Below, piece by piece: positions 29,842-40,200 of a DNA stretch of 64,000 nt. Origin of the DNA: Paracoccaceae bacterium. Its GTDB lineage: Bacteria; Pseudomonadota; Alphaproteobacteria; Rhodobacterales; Rhodobacteraceae. The notes below the pieces were generated by a model. That model saw only the letters and a list, made by a program, of their open reading frames with translations. It was not told the origin of the DNA and did no database searches. Numbering within the stretch: the first letter of the stretch is position 1; every line of letters starts with the position of its first letter. The translations under genes and the position numbers were made by a program. Where the stretch lies: positions 1,288,136-1,352,135 of the forward strand of contig JAWPMR010000001.1 of the NCBI GenBank assembly GCA_033344815.1, in the 5' to 3' direction.

Positions 29842-31686
29842 AGTTGCTGCGCTTTCGTCGGACTGCTGGCGCAACCACAATTGGGCATAGCGCCCTTCAT
29901 TAGCTAACAGGGCCTCATGTGTCCCTTGTTCGACCACGTCTCCCTGCTCCAGAACGACAATCCGGTCTGCTTCTGCGATTGTGGAAAGCCGATGGGCAAT
30001 GGTGAGCACCGTACGACCCCGTCCGGCTTGCATCAGCGCTTCCTTGATATCCTGCTCTGTTTCGGAGTCCAGAGCCGAGGTGGCTTCGTCCAACAGCAAA
30101 ATAGGTGGGTCCTTCAGCAAGGTGCGCGCGATCCCGACGCGTTGCTTTTCGCCACCTGAAAGCTTGAGACCGCGTTCACCAACAGCCGTGTCATACCCAT
30201 CGGGCAAACTCTGAATGAAGTCATGAATCTGCGCAGCTTTTGCAGCGGCCTCAATTTCATCCTGCGTCGCATCACCGCGCCCATACCCGATGTTATACCG
30301 AATTGTATCGTTAAACAGCACGGTGTCCTGTGGCACCACACCGATGGCTGCGTGCAAACTGTCTTGTGTGACATCCCGAATATCCTGACCATCAATCCGC
30401 AAAGCGCCTTTGCCCACATCATAAAAGCGAAACAGCAAGCGCCCAATCGTGGACTTCCCCGACCCCGTAGAACCCACAATTGCAACCATTTCGCCCGGTT
30501 CCGCAGTAATCGATACCCCCTTGAGAATGGCGCGTTCCGGATCGTATCCAAACTCGACGTTATCAAGCTCAATGCGACCGCCCTCCACAGCAAGCGTTTT
30601 CGCATCCTGTTTATCAGTGACTTCCTGGGGCTGCTCCAACAGATCGAACATCTCGCCCATGTCCACAAGCGCCTGCCGGATTTCGCGGTATACAGTACCC
30701 AGGAAATTTAATGGTACGGTGATCTGCACCATATAGGCGTTGACCATCACGAAATCGCCAACGGTGAGCGACCCGTTCTGTACACCAATGGCCGCCATCA
30801 CCATCACGCCAATCAACCCGGCCGTGATCAGCAATGATTGACCAAAATTCAAAAACGCGAGGCTGTAATTGGTTTTGATCGCCGCCGCCTCGTAACCCTC
30901 CATCGCGGCATCATAACGGCGCGCTTCACGTTCCTCGGCGCCGAAGTACTTGACCGTCTCATAATTCAAAAGGCTGTCTATGGCCTTCTGGTTGGCGTCG
31001 GTATCCTGGTCATTCATTTCGCGACGCAACTTCACGCGCCATTCCGTTACGGCAAAGGTGAACCAAATATACAAGGCGATCGTTCCGGCAACGATCAACA
31101 GATAGTAGATATCAAAAACCAGAGCCAAAATGATACCCACCATCACCAGTTCCAGCATCAAAGGTCCGATCGAAAACAGCAAAAACCGTAGTAGAAAATC
31201 GACGCCTTTCACGCCGCGCTCAATGATGCGGCTTAGCCCCCCGGTCTTACGCGAAATGTGATACCGCATGGACAACCGGTGAATGTGTTGGAATGTTTCC
31301 AGGGCGAGCATACGAAGCGCGCGCTGTCCCACCCGCGCGAAAACCGCATCACGCAACTGCTGGAAACCGACGGTCATCAGGCGTGCTACACCGTAGGCGA
31401 TGGTCAGGCCAATCGCCCCGAGCGCAAGCATTGGCACCCCTTCTTCGGCCAAAGCATCCACGGCTCCTTTGTAAAAGAAGGGTGTGGTTACTGAAATAAC
31501 CTTGGCAAAAATGAGCAATGCCATGGCACCGAGTACCCTGCGGCGAACCCACGCAAGATCTGCTGGCCAAAGATAGGGGGCTACTTTGCGAATAGTGCGC
31601 AGTCCAGAGCGGCGTTCTTCGGCGTCGGTTGGTTGTGACCCTTGCGCCGTTTTGGCGTCGGGCGTCGCAGTGGTGTCGGTCGGCAT
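29833..31686 (-). CDS. Atm1-type ABC exporter (fused TMD-NBD)
   Basis: A 617-residue half-transporter with six membrane helices (about residues 45-340) and an ATPase domain (about 370-600). It belongs to the Atm1/ABCB7/HMT1 branch: the signature segments TGGLSRIIERGVKGVDFLL and LLNYETVKYFGAEE are visible. The nucleotide domain has GSTGSGKST (Walker A), LSGGEKQRVGIART (signature) and ILLLDEATSALD (Walker B). Bacterial relatives export glutathione conjugates or metal-thiol complexes; I infer that here. The stop lies inside a hairpin shared with the convergent DUF302 gene. Confidence 0.92.
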   Translation of the reverse strand: MPTDTTATPDAKTAQGSQPTDAEERRSGLRTIRKVAPYLWPADLAWVRRRVLGAMALLIFAKVISVTTPFFYKGAVDALAEEGVPMLALGAIGLTIAYGVARLMTVGFQQLRDAVFARVGQRALRMLALETFQHIHRLSMRYHISRKTGGLSRIIERGVKGVDFLLRFLLFSIGPLMLELVMVGIILALVFDIYYLLIVAGTIALYIWFTFAVTEWRVKLRREMNDQDTDANQKAIDSLLNYETVKYFGAEEREARRYDAAMEGYEAAAIKTNYSLAFLNFGQSLLITAGLIGVMVMAAIGVQNGSLTVGDFVMVNAYMVQITVPLNFLGTVYREIRQALVDMGEMFDLLEQPQEVTDKQDAKTLAVEGGRIELDNVEFGYDPERAILKGVSITAEPGEMVAIVGSTGSGKSTIGRLLFRFYDVGKGALRIDGQDIRDVTQDSLHAAIGVVPQDTVLFNDTIRYNIGYGRGDATQDEIEAAAKAAQIHDFIQSLPDGYDTAVGERGLKLSGGEKQRVGIARTLLKDPPILLLDEATSALDSETEQDIKEALMQAGRGRTVLTIAHRLSTIAEADRIVVLEQGDVVEQGTHEALLANEGRYAQLWLRQQSDESAATVA

Positions 31687-31822
31687 GAAATGTCCCGCTT
31701 GCGTTAGAAGCGTTACCTAATTCACTCCCCACCCTATTGCCAGCCCCGCAGGGTATTATTCCGTTCTCAAGGCAGTGCGACCCGCTTTCGGATCTTAAAA
31801 ACGGTAACTTGGAGGAGATCTG

Positions 31823-33307
31823 TTACTCAATAGGGAGATCGAATACCTGACCGGGGTAGATTAGGTTCGGATCTCGTATGGCATCACTATTGGCTTCAAA
31901 AACCCGCACAAAAAGCAGCCCTTCCCCATAGCGCTCCCGCGCAATTGCCCACAACGTGTCACCGGTTTGCACGGTCACTGCTTGCACCAGGCCATCCTGT
32001 CCGGCGATCGCTTGCGCCAAGACAGACGGTGCTTCGCGCCTGAAAGGGGTTTCCACCCGGCTTGTGACGTCACCTGCTGCATTTACCTCGTCCACACGCA
32101 AGGTGTATATGCCGGTGTCCACGTCCGGTACGGTGCCCCGCCACGTACCATCCGCGTCGACCTGCAGTGAGGACACGAAACGGTTGTCCAAATACAAGCG
32201 CGCTTCGAAGCTTCCAAGCGTGGCGCGCCCTGACAGTTCCACTTCCCCCTGGGCGCTATACCCAATGGTGTCAATGCCAATGCTGACGGTTGGTGGCGCG
32301 TCTGTTTGCAACAGCGTGACGCCTTCTTGGGTAGACTTCAAAACCGCGATAGGCTGTTGCGATGGCTCCTCGGACGTGGCTGGAGCCTGGTCCGGATTTA
32401 TGGGTTGCGATCCAACGTCCACAGCGAAGTCATTCGTGGCTTCTGGTGACACATCGTCCGGCAGATCGCCCGGTCCGTCTGAGGATACGTCCTCCAAAGC
32501 TTCGGAAACCAGTGCTCTTGGCCTCGGCGCTGGCGTGGTGACGTCGGACGACAATGCAAGCACATCATCGACCGGCGGCGGTGGCGTCCCTTGGGGTTGT
32601 CGTCCAACCTGTGTGTTTTCTGGGTCCGGGTCATTGCCGCCAGTTTCGTCTGGCACGATGCGCGCCAACCGGTCATCCTTGCGCTTTTCTTCCTCGACAC
32701 CGTCAGCAGGTCCAACGGATCCCGCATCGGTTTCATCGGTGGTTTTCAACTCTTCGGCTGTCGGATCGACCTGCGCCAGTTGCCTTGCGACCGGCGCCAA
32801 AATCACATCTTCCGTCGACGCAATTGTCACCCCCGCAGCCTCTGCCTGAAGCGTTAGAATCCGCGCGCCCTCATCGCGCCCGACAAAAGCCACTGCAGCA
32901 AAAAAACCGCGTGCATCCGCTTGTGTCGTGGCAACCTCGGTCCCATCGATCAAGACCGAAACGGTAGCGCCAGGTTCAGCACGACCCCCGATCACTGCCA
33001 ACCCGTCATCCTCCAGTCGCACCTCGCTGATGCTCGGCGTGATAGGTGGGGGAGATTTGGCTTCCTCTTGAGTTGCAACTGCCGCAGTGTCCGCCTCTGT
33101 CTGCCCTTCGGCTTGCGCAGCAGGTTCGCCAGAGCGGTCCACTGTCTCTGACGCAGGAGCCAGAACCGCTGACAAATCCTCTTGGCTGGGCGTGTTTTGC
33201 GAACGGATGGTGATGTAGGTACCCATCCCCATCAAACCCGCGACGATCAGGCCAGCCATCAGCAATCCTGTGCCACCGGGCTTGGTGATCGAGCCATCTT
33301 CTCGCAT
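31823..33307 (-). CDS. LysM-domain cell-envelope protein with disordered linker
   Basis: A 494-residue protein with a short basic lead, one membrane helix (about residues 14-34: GLLMAGLIVAGLMGMGTYI), a long Pro/Asp/Thr-rich linker (about 40-330) and a C-terminal LysM domain (VQTGDTLWAIARERYGEG, ending PNLIYPGQVFDLPIE), which would bind peptidoglycan. Two Ig-like segments flank the linker: PGATVSVLIDGTEVA near residue 105 and SFEARLYLDNRFVSSL near 365. It is most likely inner-membrane anchored with a periplasmic peptidoglycan-binding end. Divergent from the LOG-family gene. Confidence 0.82.
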   Translation of the reverse strand: MREDGSITKPGGTGLLMAGLIVAGLMGMGTYITIRSQNTPSQEDLSAVLAPASETVDRSGEPAAQAEGQTEADTAAVATQEEAKSPPPITPSISEVRLEDDGLAVIGGRAEPGATVSVLIDGTEVATTQADARGFFAAVAFVGRDEGARILTLQAEAAGVTIASTEDVILAPVARQLAQVDPTAEELKTTDETDAGSVGPADGVEEEKRKDDRLARIVPDETGGNDPDPENTQVGRQPQGTPPPPVDDVLALSSDVTTPAPRPRALVSEALEDVSSDGPGDLPDDVSPEATNDFAVDVGSQPINPDQAPATSEEPSQQPIAVLKSTQEGVTLLQTDAPPTVSIGIDTIGYSAQGEVELSGRATLGSFEARLYLDNRFVSSLQVDADGTWRGTVPDVDTGIYTLRVDEVNAAGDVTSRVETPFRREAPSVLAQAIAGQDGLVQAVTVQTGDTLWAIARERYGEGLLFVRVFEANSDAIRDPNLIYPGQVFDLPIE

Positions 33308-33443
33308 AACCGTTTCTTCTTTCTATCAAAACACATGTCACGAGCAGAGCGACAAGCGTTGAGCCTACATAACAACTGCTCTATCACCGGTCAAAACATG
33401 CACTGTCACATTTCCTTTAATAACAACTGCAAGGGATGACCAC

Positions 33444-33995
33444 ATGAGACCGAAGTCCGTCTGCGTTTACTGCGGCGCGCGCACTGGCGGCGATCCCGCC
33501 TACATGCGCGACGCAGAGTCGATTGGTACCATGCTGGCCGAGGAAGGCTGGCGCCTGGTCTATGGCGCGGGCGATGTGGGTTTGATGGGGGCGGTAGCGC
33601 GTACGGCACAAAAGACCGGCGGCACGACATTCGGTGTGATCCCTCAGCACCTTGTGGCTTGGGAAGTCGGAAAGACAGATCTGACAACCTATGTGGTCAC
33701 TGAAACGATGCATGAACGCAAAAAGGTCATGTTCATGAATTGTGACGCAGTGGTTGTTTTGCCCGGTGGCGCAGGCTCGCTTGATGAACTGTTTGAAGTC
33801 TTGACATGGCGCCAGCTGGGCTTGCATGATAAACCTGTTTTTCTTGTTAATACAAATGGTTACTGGGCTCCCCTCATGGCTCTCCTGCGCCATGTAACCG
33901 ATCACGGGTTTGCTGCTGAAACGCTGCATGACTACTACAGCGTTGTGCCTGACAGCGCCGCTGCACGCGCGGCGTTGCGCACGGTTTTATCCTGA
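33444..33995 (+). CDS. LOG family protein (cytokinin-riboside-phosphate phosphoribohydrolase-like)
   Basis: A 183-residue Rossmann-fold protein of the LOG/TIGR00730 family, often misnamed lysine decarboxylase; characterised members hydrolyse nucleoside 5'-monophosphates to free base and ribose phosphate. Landmarks are VYCGARTGGDPAYM at the N-terminus, YGAGDVGLMGAVA, and the active-site motif PGGAGSLDELFEV. The ordinary family motif is PGGxGTxxE; here Ser replaces Thr. AAGGGA lies upstream of the ATG. It is divergent from the LysM gene. Confidence 0.9.
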   Translation: MRPKSVCVYCGARTGGDPAYMRDAESIGTMLAEEGWRLVYGAGDVGLMGAVARTAQKTGGTTFGVIPQHLVAWEVGKTDLTTYVVTETMHERKKVMFMNCDAVVVLPGGAGSLDELFEVLTWRQLGLHDKPVFLVNTNGYWAPLMALLRHVTDHGFAAETLHDYYSVVPDSAAARAALRTVLS

Positions 33996-34838
33996 CGCAA
34001 AGCGGAAGGAAGAGGGCGCCTGCGCTGCGTCCTGATCAAACTAAAACGGTTACATGCTGAGGTGCGACGGGTTCTGCCCACATCAAAACCGCATGGTCAA
34101 AATACCGCGCCAGATTGATCCATTGGAGCCGCCTCAGCGGTATATTCCACACTTTCGGATCGCGAAGATGACCCGGGTACATGCCAGATTTGCCTTTGGA
34201 CCTGCAAGGATTATTAATCCTGAAACATGCAGATCTTCCGCAAAGACAGGCCGCCTGCTGTGATAGGTTTGCAACATAATAGTCGCTGCACCAGCAACAA
34301 GAGACGGCTATTCAGCGGGAGCAAAGATGATTTCCTGCGGATACACTTTTTTTTCGACTAAAAAAGTCCGAATAACAGCACAACATTCTGGTAAAATACT
34401 GTGCCAAACCTGATCGGCACGTGGCACATAGCAAGTACCACGCGCCCAACTGATTTCCGACATCAGGCTGCCAACTTTTAGCCGATAGATATTACGCAGG
34501 CAGATTGAAAGAACGCTGTTGGATGAGACCCGTGTCATTCGCTGGGTTTGAACAGATCAAACACACAGAACTCAATTCGGCGCGATGATTGATGATGCCA
34601 CTGCAAGCAAGATGCGCGATTCCGGCCCGGTTTCCGACCTGGATCCCATCGCACAACCGGCGTTGCACTATCAGAAAAACCCGCGGCAAGAACAGGCCGT
34701 CACCTGATGCATTTCGCCAACCTACGGCAACAGCTTGCAAGAGATCGGCAAACCGCCAGTCCCTATGACCCGGTCGGTCGTCATGTGATATGCCTACACC
34801 AAGCTGACTTGCGGTCTTGGAAGCGGAGACCGACAAAC
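33996..34838. other. Long intergenic region without an intact gene
   Basis: About 840 bp between the LOG gene and the sodB terminator. It is lower in GC than its surroundings, especially 34200-34560. I see no tRNA, promoter or intact gene. The minus strand between about 34535 and 34800 appears to hold a frameshifted OmpA-like remnant (listed separately). A 76-codon open frame at 34308-34538 (minus) lacks a ribosome site and resembles nothing I know. Confidence 0.55.
34535..34800 (-). pseudogene. Possible decayed OmpA-like (peptidoglycan-binding) domain
   Basis: On the minus strand, one frame reads HDDRPGHRDWRFADLLQAVAV, like the OmpA-family GHTDxxG...N..LS..RA..V segment but degraded. About 90 bp later a different frame reads RPVLAAGFSDSATPVVRWD, then PGRKPGRNR, and a little further SSRRIEFCVF, resembling the OmpA tail GYGxSxPVxxNxxxxGRxxNRRVE. 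The two halves are in different frames, with an in-frame TGA before the second part. There is no start. This is similarity by eye only, and chance cannot be excluded. Confidence 0.3.
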
Positions 34839-34840
34839 AA

Positions 34841-34868
34841 AAAGGCCCCACCAGATGGTGAGGCCTTT
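34841..34868 (-). terminator. Rho-independent terminator of sodB
   Basis: Read on the minus strand, AAAGGCC and GGCCTTT close a hairpin with an inner CACCA/TGGTG stem, followed by a T-rich run (TTTTTGTTTGT). It starts about 20 bp after the sodB stop. Confidence 0.88.
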
Positions 34869-34889
34869 CATCACAAAAATTGCGGTCGA

Positions 34890-35489
34890 TTACATACGCG
34901 ATGCGACGTTTTCCCAATTCACCAGATTGTTGAGGAAGTTCTCAAGATAGGCAGGGCGCTTGTTGCGGAAATCGATGTAGTAGGAGTGCTCCCACACATC
35001 ACACCCCAAAAGCGCCGTCTGACCAAAGCAGACCGGGTTCACGCCGTTTTCCGTCTTGGTCACTTTGAGGCTGCCATCCGTATCCTTGACCAGCCACGCC
35101 CAACCCGAGCCAAACTGACCCGCGCCTGCTGCGGAAAAGTCAGCCTTGAATTGATCGACCGATCCAAAACTCTCGACGATTGCTTTTTCAAGCTCTCCCG
35201 GCATCGCGCTCGCGCCGGGCCCCATCATTTCCCAGAACTGATTGTGGTTCCAAAGCTGGCTGATGTTGTTGAAGATGCCGTTTTGCGCCACGGCTGAACT
35301 GTCATAGGTGCCTTTGATGATCTCTTCGAGAGATTTGCCATCCCACTCGGTGCCCTCAATCGCCTTGTTGCCATTGGTCACATAGGCGTTGTGGTGCAGG
35401 TCATGGTGGAACTCCATGGTTTCTGCGGACATGCCATGCGCCGCAAGCGCGTCGTGGGCGTAGGGAAGATCAGGAAGTGAAAAAGCCAT
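34890..35489 (-). CDS. sodB: Superoxide dismutase, Fe-type by sequence
   Basis: A 199-residue cytosolic Fe/Mn-family enzyme converting superoxide to H2O2 and O2. The four metal ligands are visible: His28, His82 (LWNHNQFW), Asp164 and His168 (DVWEHSYYIDF). Gln78, just before WNH, is at the position occupied by Gln in iron enzymes (Gly in manganese enzymes), and AGQFGSGWAWLV also fits the Fe type, although alphaproteobacterial members can accept either metal. It is a monocistronic unit with a terminator immediately after it. Confidence 0.95.
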   Translation of the reverse strand: MAFSLPDLPYAHDALAAHGMSAETMEFHHDLHHNAYVTNGNKAIEGTEWDGKSLEEIIKGTYDSSAVAQNGIFNNISQLWNHNQFWEMMGPGASAMPGELEKAIVESFGSVDQFKADFSAAGAGQFGSGWAWLVKDTDGSLKVTKTENGVNPVCFGQTALLGCDVWEHSYYIDFRNKRPAYLENFLNNLVNWENVASRM

Positions 35490-35703
35490 GGTGGGCCCCC
35501 TTGTTATTTCAGTTGGGTATATTGCACATGAAGCGCACGCTCGCCTGAGTTCAAGTCCTATCGGAGTAAAAACGCCCGTATCCGGCTATTTTCCGACCCG
35601 CGTGGTCTTTGGTTGCAGGCCCGAGCCGTCGCAACAGCCGCCTTGGTCGGCAATAGGCCGATGTTCAACCGCAGAGCGTTCGCTTTCCGCCATGGCTGTG
35701 TTG

Positions 35704-36165
35704 CTACTCAACCCGTAGTTTGCACTGACCCCTGCCAGAAAAGCTGCGGCGGTGCCCGGGCAGATTGCCGCGAACCCTGATTTGATTGGAAGGTTTCGAG
35801 ATCACCGCAGAGTATTCGGCATCGGGCAGCAGGATCTCGCGGTCCTTCGCCTGCAGCAGGCCACCGGTCAAACGCCAGTCCAGTTTGATATCGCGCTCCG
35901 TGGTGGTCAGACGCGATGCTTTCAGCGTGCTACGCCGATAATTCAGTATAACCCCATCGGACACCACAGCGGAGCCATCCTGGAGCAGGACAATCCCGAT
36001 CTTATTCGAAATCCAGAAGGCGTTCCGCTCAGAGCGTGTCATATCGCAGTCATAAAACACCCCACCGGTTGTCTGCGCGGCAGCGCCGCCCGAAAAGTTC
36101 GCCATCAGAGCAATCGCGGTGCAGACCGCGGCCAGACAATGCGACAACCTGAACTTGCGTGTCAT
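35704..36165 (-). CDS. Secreted protein, tandem paralogue A
   Basis: A 153-residue protein with a signal peptide (about residues 1-30, ending near AAAQT), so probably periplasmic. The mature part starts with VFYDCDM, has IKLDWRLTGG in the middle and ends with GRGQCKLRVE, giving two cysteines that could form a disulfide. These landmarks repeat in the gene directly upstream (YDC, RIDWRV, GEGRCK), so the two are diverged tandem duplicates. I start at 36165, 10 bp after the neighbour's stop. Function is unknown to me. Confidence 0.75.
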   Translation of the reverse strand: MTRKFRLSHCLAAVCTAIALMANFSGGAAAQTTGGVFYDCDMTRSERNAFWISNKIGIVLLQDGSAVVSDGVILNYRRSTLKASRLTTTERDIKLDWRLTGGLLQAKDREILLPDAEYSAVISKPSNQIRVRGNLPGHRRSFSGRGQCKLRVE

Positions 36166-36175
36166 CGCCCGCGTC

Positions 36176-36583
36176 TCAGCCTGCGATCTTGCAGCGGCCT
36201 TCACCGCGTGCGTCATTGTCATAACCGCCGACCCTCGCTTCCATAGTGTAGCTCTTGGCGACGTGGTTGAGATCCGCACGGTAGGTGACATTCAAGGCGC
36301 CAGCCTGAGTCGGCACGTTTATGACACGCCAGTCGATGCGATAGACCTTGTCGGAACGTTTGGTCAGTTTACCCTCGATTGGCGCTCCGACAGTGCCCTG
36401 AACGACGCCGTCTAGCACCCGCACGATTGCTTTTTCCGTATCAATGAAAAACACCACACGGGGTCCGATGAAACCTTTGCTGGAGTTATAAGATGCGCTG
36501 CAGTCGTAAATCACTTCGGCGGCGGTCGCAGCTGTAGCGGCACCGGCAAGCGCCAAAAGTGCAGCCCAAAATGTCTTTTTCAT
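36176..36583 (-). CDS. Secreted protein, tandem paralogue B
   Basis: A 135-residue protein with a clear signal peptide (MKKTFWAALLALAGAATAATA). The mature part starts EVIYDCSAS, has VYRIDWRVINV and ends GEGRCKIAG, sharing this pattern with the following gene. It looks like a small beta-rich periplasmic domain with one disulfide. It is upstream of paralogue A on the same strand and about 120 bp after the soxG2 stop. No enzymatic motif is visible. Confidence 0.78.
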   Translation of the reverse strand: MKKTFWAALLALAGAATAATAAEVIYDCSASYNSSKGFIGPRVVFFIDTEKAIVRVLDGVVQGTVGAPIEGKLTKRSDKVYRIDWRVINVPTQAGALNVTYRADLNHVAKSYTMEARVGGYDNDARGEGRCKIAG

Positions 36584-36704
36584 AAAAATTTACCCCTTAA
36601 ACCCAAGTGATAACAGCGGGCAGTTCGACCTTTCGCAAAGCCATGTCCAATAGGGACTACTGTCGTTGAATTGGCGGGGAGGTCAACGCTCTATCAGCGG
36701 GATC

Positions 36705-37274
36705 CTAGTAACAATTCAACTCTGAACCCAACTGCGCGGAAACAATAAGAAGATCATAGACATATTGTGCTTGGCTGCGGAAACAGATGACCTGAAACGT
36801 TTCTTCATTAGGCATCCAAAAGGCGGCAGGTACTTGCGCCATACGCGTGCGGCGAAACATGCCCGGTCCGAAAGCAGCACCCGACAAATCGACCGGACAG
36901 ATCTTGGCCATGACTTCACGCGCGAAAGGACCCTGCACGCTGAACAAAGCACGTGCATCCGAAACGTTAACCGCAAGAGCATGCGCATCGCCCAAAGCTG
37001 CGTTCATTGCGTCTAATCGCGTAGCGACCTCAGCGTAGGGGCATAAAACCAACAACTCGTCCGGGCTCATCCAGAAAATACCCTCATTTGCGCCGCAGCT
37101 TGCGTGACCGGGCGCGGGTATATCGACAGCCGCTGCGCGAGTGGCCGCGTCTTTAACCACCGCGGAAGAAAGATCGCCGCGCAAAGTGATCATGCCCTGC
37201 AACGGAACTTCACTGATTGTCGCGATACCTGCATCAGAATGCGCGCCATTGAGGGCGGTGATGGCTTCAGACAT
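36705..37274 (-). CDS. soxG: Sarcosine oxidase gamma subunit (copy 2)
   Basis: Gamma subunit of the second sarcosine oxidase (189 residues), with the GcvT-like pattern LFSVQGPFAREVMAKICPVDL and AFWMPNEETFQVICFRSQAQYV. I start at 37274 (MSEAITALNG), which overlaps the soxA2 stop by 8 bp, exactly as in copy 1; a frame to 37316 would add a basic lead. It is last in the operon. Confidence 0.88.
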   Translation of the reverse strand: MSEAITALNGAHSDAGIATISEVPLQGMITLRGDLSSAVVKDAATRAAAVDIPAPGHASCGANEGIFWMSPDELLVLCPYAEVATRLDAMNAALGDAHALAVNVSDARALFSVQGPFAREVMAKICPVDLSGAAFGPGMFRRTRMAQVPAAFWMPNEETFQVICFRSQAQYVYDLLIVSAQLGSELNCY

Positions 37275-40200
37275 TCCCCTTCTCCCCTTCTTTGTCATAA
37301 AAAACCGGATCGACAATGCGCGCCTTGAAGGTTGCTCCTTCAGTGCCCGGGAATTCGATCACCTCGCCCATACGATCCGGCCCGTTCAGAACAAGCCCCA
37401 TGGCGATACCCTTGCCCAAGTTGGGCGAATAGTAGCTCGAGGTCACCCGCCCGATAGTATTTTTCTGACCGTTAGCGTTTTCGCCGGTTCCTATGGCATA
37501 GGCCCCATCCGGCAAAACTGCGCCGGAAAGGGTTTCTAACCCCACCAGTTTCCAGCGTGCTGAATCGGTCATATGCGAACGTTCATGGGCACGCTTGCCC
37601 AGAAAATCCTCTTTCTTTTTCGACAGCGCCCAGTGCAGGCCAAGGTCCTGCGGGATCACGGTGCCATCGGTTTCATCCCCGATCATGATAAAGCCTTTTT
37701 CTGCGCGCAGAATGTGCAAGGCTTCGGTGCCATAGGGCATCACACCTAAATCCGCGCCGACCTCCATCAACGCATCCCAAAACGCCTGACCCTGCCCCGC
37801 GTCCACCGCGATTTCATAGCTCAACTCGCCAGAAAATGAGATGCGGTAGACCCGGCATTTGAACCCACCCAGAACGCCATCCGTCCATTCCATGAACCCC
37901 AGCGCGTCTTTGGACACATCCATACCACCGAGTTTTTCCAGCGCTTTGCGCGCATTAGGTCCGACAACGGCGATCTGAGCATATTGTTCGGTGACATTGG
38001 CTACATAGACCTGCCAGTCCCACCATTCGGTTTGCAGCCATTCCTCCATGTGCGCATGGATCCGTTCAGCACCCCCTGTAGTCGTATGGCACAGGAACGT
38101 ATCGTCATCGATCCGCGCTACAACACCATCGTCCATCAGGAACCCGTTTTCCGAACACATCAAACCATAACGGCATTTGCCCGGTTTGAGCGTAGACATC
38201 ATGTTCGTGTAGAGCATGTCGAGGAATTTGCCCACATCCGGACCCTTCACCACCAGCTTGCCCAGCGTCGAGGCGTCCAGCAGCCCAAGGTTTTCGCGCG
38301 CGTTTTTGGTTTCGCGCATGACCGCATCATTCACGCTCTCGCCGTTGCGCTGATACGCGTAGGGACGACGCCAGTGCCCGACCGGTTCCCAATGAGCACC
38401 ATGCGTTTCATGCCAATCATGCATCGGCGTACGGCGCAATGGTTGGAATATATCGCCCCGTGCTTCGCCCCCAATCGACCCCATGGAAATCGGTGTGTAT
38501 GGCGGGCGGAACGTTGTCGTACCCACCTGCGGAATGGTGGTGTTGAGCGACCCGGCCAACGTCGCGAGACCATTGATGTTGCTCAGTTTACCCTGATCCG
38601 TCGCCATACCCAGCGTCGTATACCGCTTGGCATGCTCGACGCTTTCAAAACCTTCCTGAGCGGCAAGTTGCACATCGGACACCTTGACGTCGTTTTGATA
38701 ATCAAGCCAGGCTTTGCTGCGTAATTCGATGCTGGCACCTTGTGGCATCAACCAAACGGGGGCCATCGCGGCCTCTGCGGGACTGTCTGCGACAGGGCAT
38801 TGAGCTTGCTTTACTTTGAACCCCGCGGCTGAGGCCGCGAGCCTGCCTGCCTGATCGCCATCACCGAGAATATCGCCTAAGCGCAAACCGCCATTTGCTG
38901 CCCCTGCCGCCGTCACGAAGGGTTGCCCATCCGCACCGGTCGGCGCTTTGTCCACATCCGGACGGAAATGGGCCTGTTGCGCGTCCCACACCAGCTTGCC
39001 ACCGCAATGAGACCATAGATGTACGACAGGTGACCACCCACCGGACATCGCGACAGCATCACATGCGATCTCTTCGAGAACCGCGCCCTGCCCGGCTTGA
39101 CTGCATACCGCAATGCCAATGACGCGTTTGCCGCCTTTGATCTTGGCGATGCCATGGCCCATCATGACCCGAATACCGAGTGCCTTGGCCTGCTCCATCG
39201 CCGGGCTGTCCTCGCTTGCAGGGCGCGCATCAAGGATTACCGGTACATCGAGACCCGCGTCTTTCAGGGCGAAAGCCGTCAAATACGCATCATCATTGTT
39301 GGTTACAACCACGGTCCGGTCCCCGGTAGAGACGCCATAGTTCACCAGATAGTCGCGCATTGCGGAGGCCAGCATCACTCCAGGAATATCGTTTCCAGCA
39401 AAGGACAAAGGCCGTTCAATCGCACCGGTTGCAGTCACAATGTGTTTTGCACGGATGCGCCATAACCGGTGGCGAGGACCGGATTTTTCCGGCGCGTGAT
39501 CGCGCAGTTGTTCATAACCCAGAACGTATCCATGATCATAAATCCCCGCGCCCATCATACGCTTGCGCAGTGTTACATTGGGCATCGCCTCAAGTTCAGA
39601 AACGATTTGCTCCACAAAGCCTTCCACAGGCGCGCCGTCGATGGTGCCGCCATCAACAGGGGCCCGCCCGCCCCAATGCGCGGTTTGCTCGACCAGCAGA
39701 ACTTTCGCGCCGGATTGCGCCGCGGTTTTGGCCGCTTGCAAACCCGCTACTCCACCACCGATGATCATCACGTCGCAGAAGAAATAGAAGTGCTCATAAG
39801 TATCCACATCACGCGCCTTAGGTGCGCGACCCAGACCAGCGGATTGCCGGATGATCGGCTCGTAGACGTACTTCCAGAACGGACGCGGATGGATGAACAT
39901 TTTGTAATAAAAGCCGGCGGGCAAAAAGCGACTGAGATGCGTGTTGATCGCGCCCACGTCAAATTCAAGGCTGGGCCAGTGATTTTGGCTGGTTGCCGAC
40001 AACCCATCAAAGAGTTCGGTGGTCGTGACACGCTGGTTTGGCTCGAATGTGCCCTCAGCCCCGAGGTTGACCAGCCCGTTGGGCTCTTCCGCGCCGGATG
40101 CAACCACACCGCGCGGACGATGATATTTGAACGAACGCCCGATCAGCATCTGGTCATTGGCCAGAAGTGCCGACGCCAGCGTGTCGCCCTCAAAGCCGCG

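Noticed and set aside
34308-34538. 76-codon minus-strand frame in the empty region before sodB
   Set aside because: No ribosome site and no recognisable domain; the AT-richer composition is more consistent with decayed DNA.
35521-35600. GAGTTCAAGTCC stretch that looks like a tRNA T-arm
   Set aside because: No acceptor stem, D-arm or anticodon arm can be formed around it.
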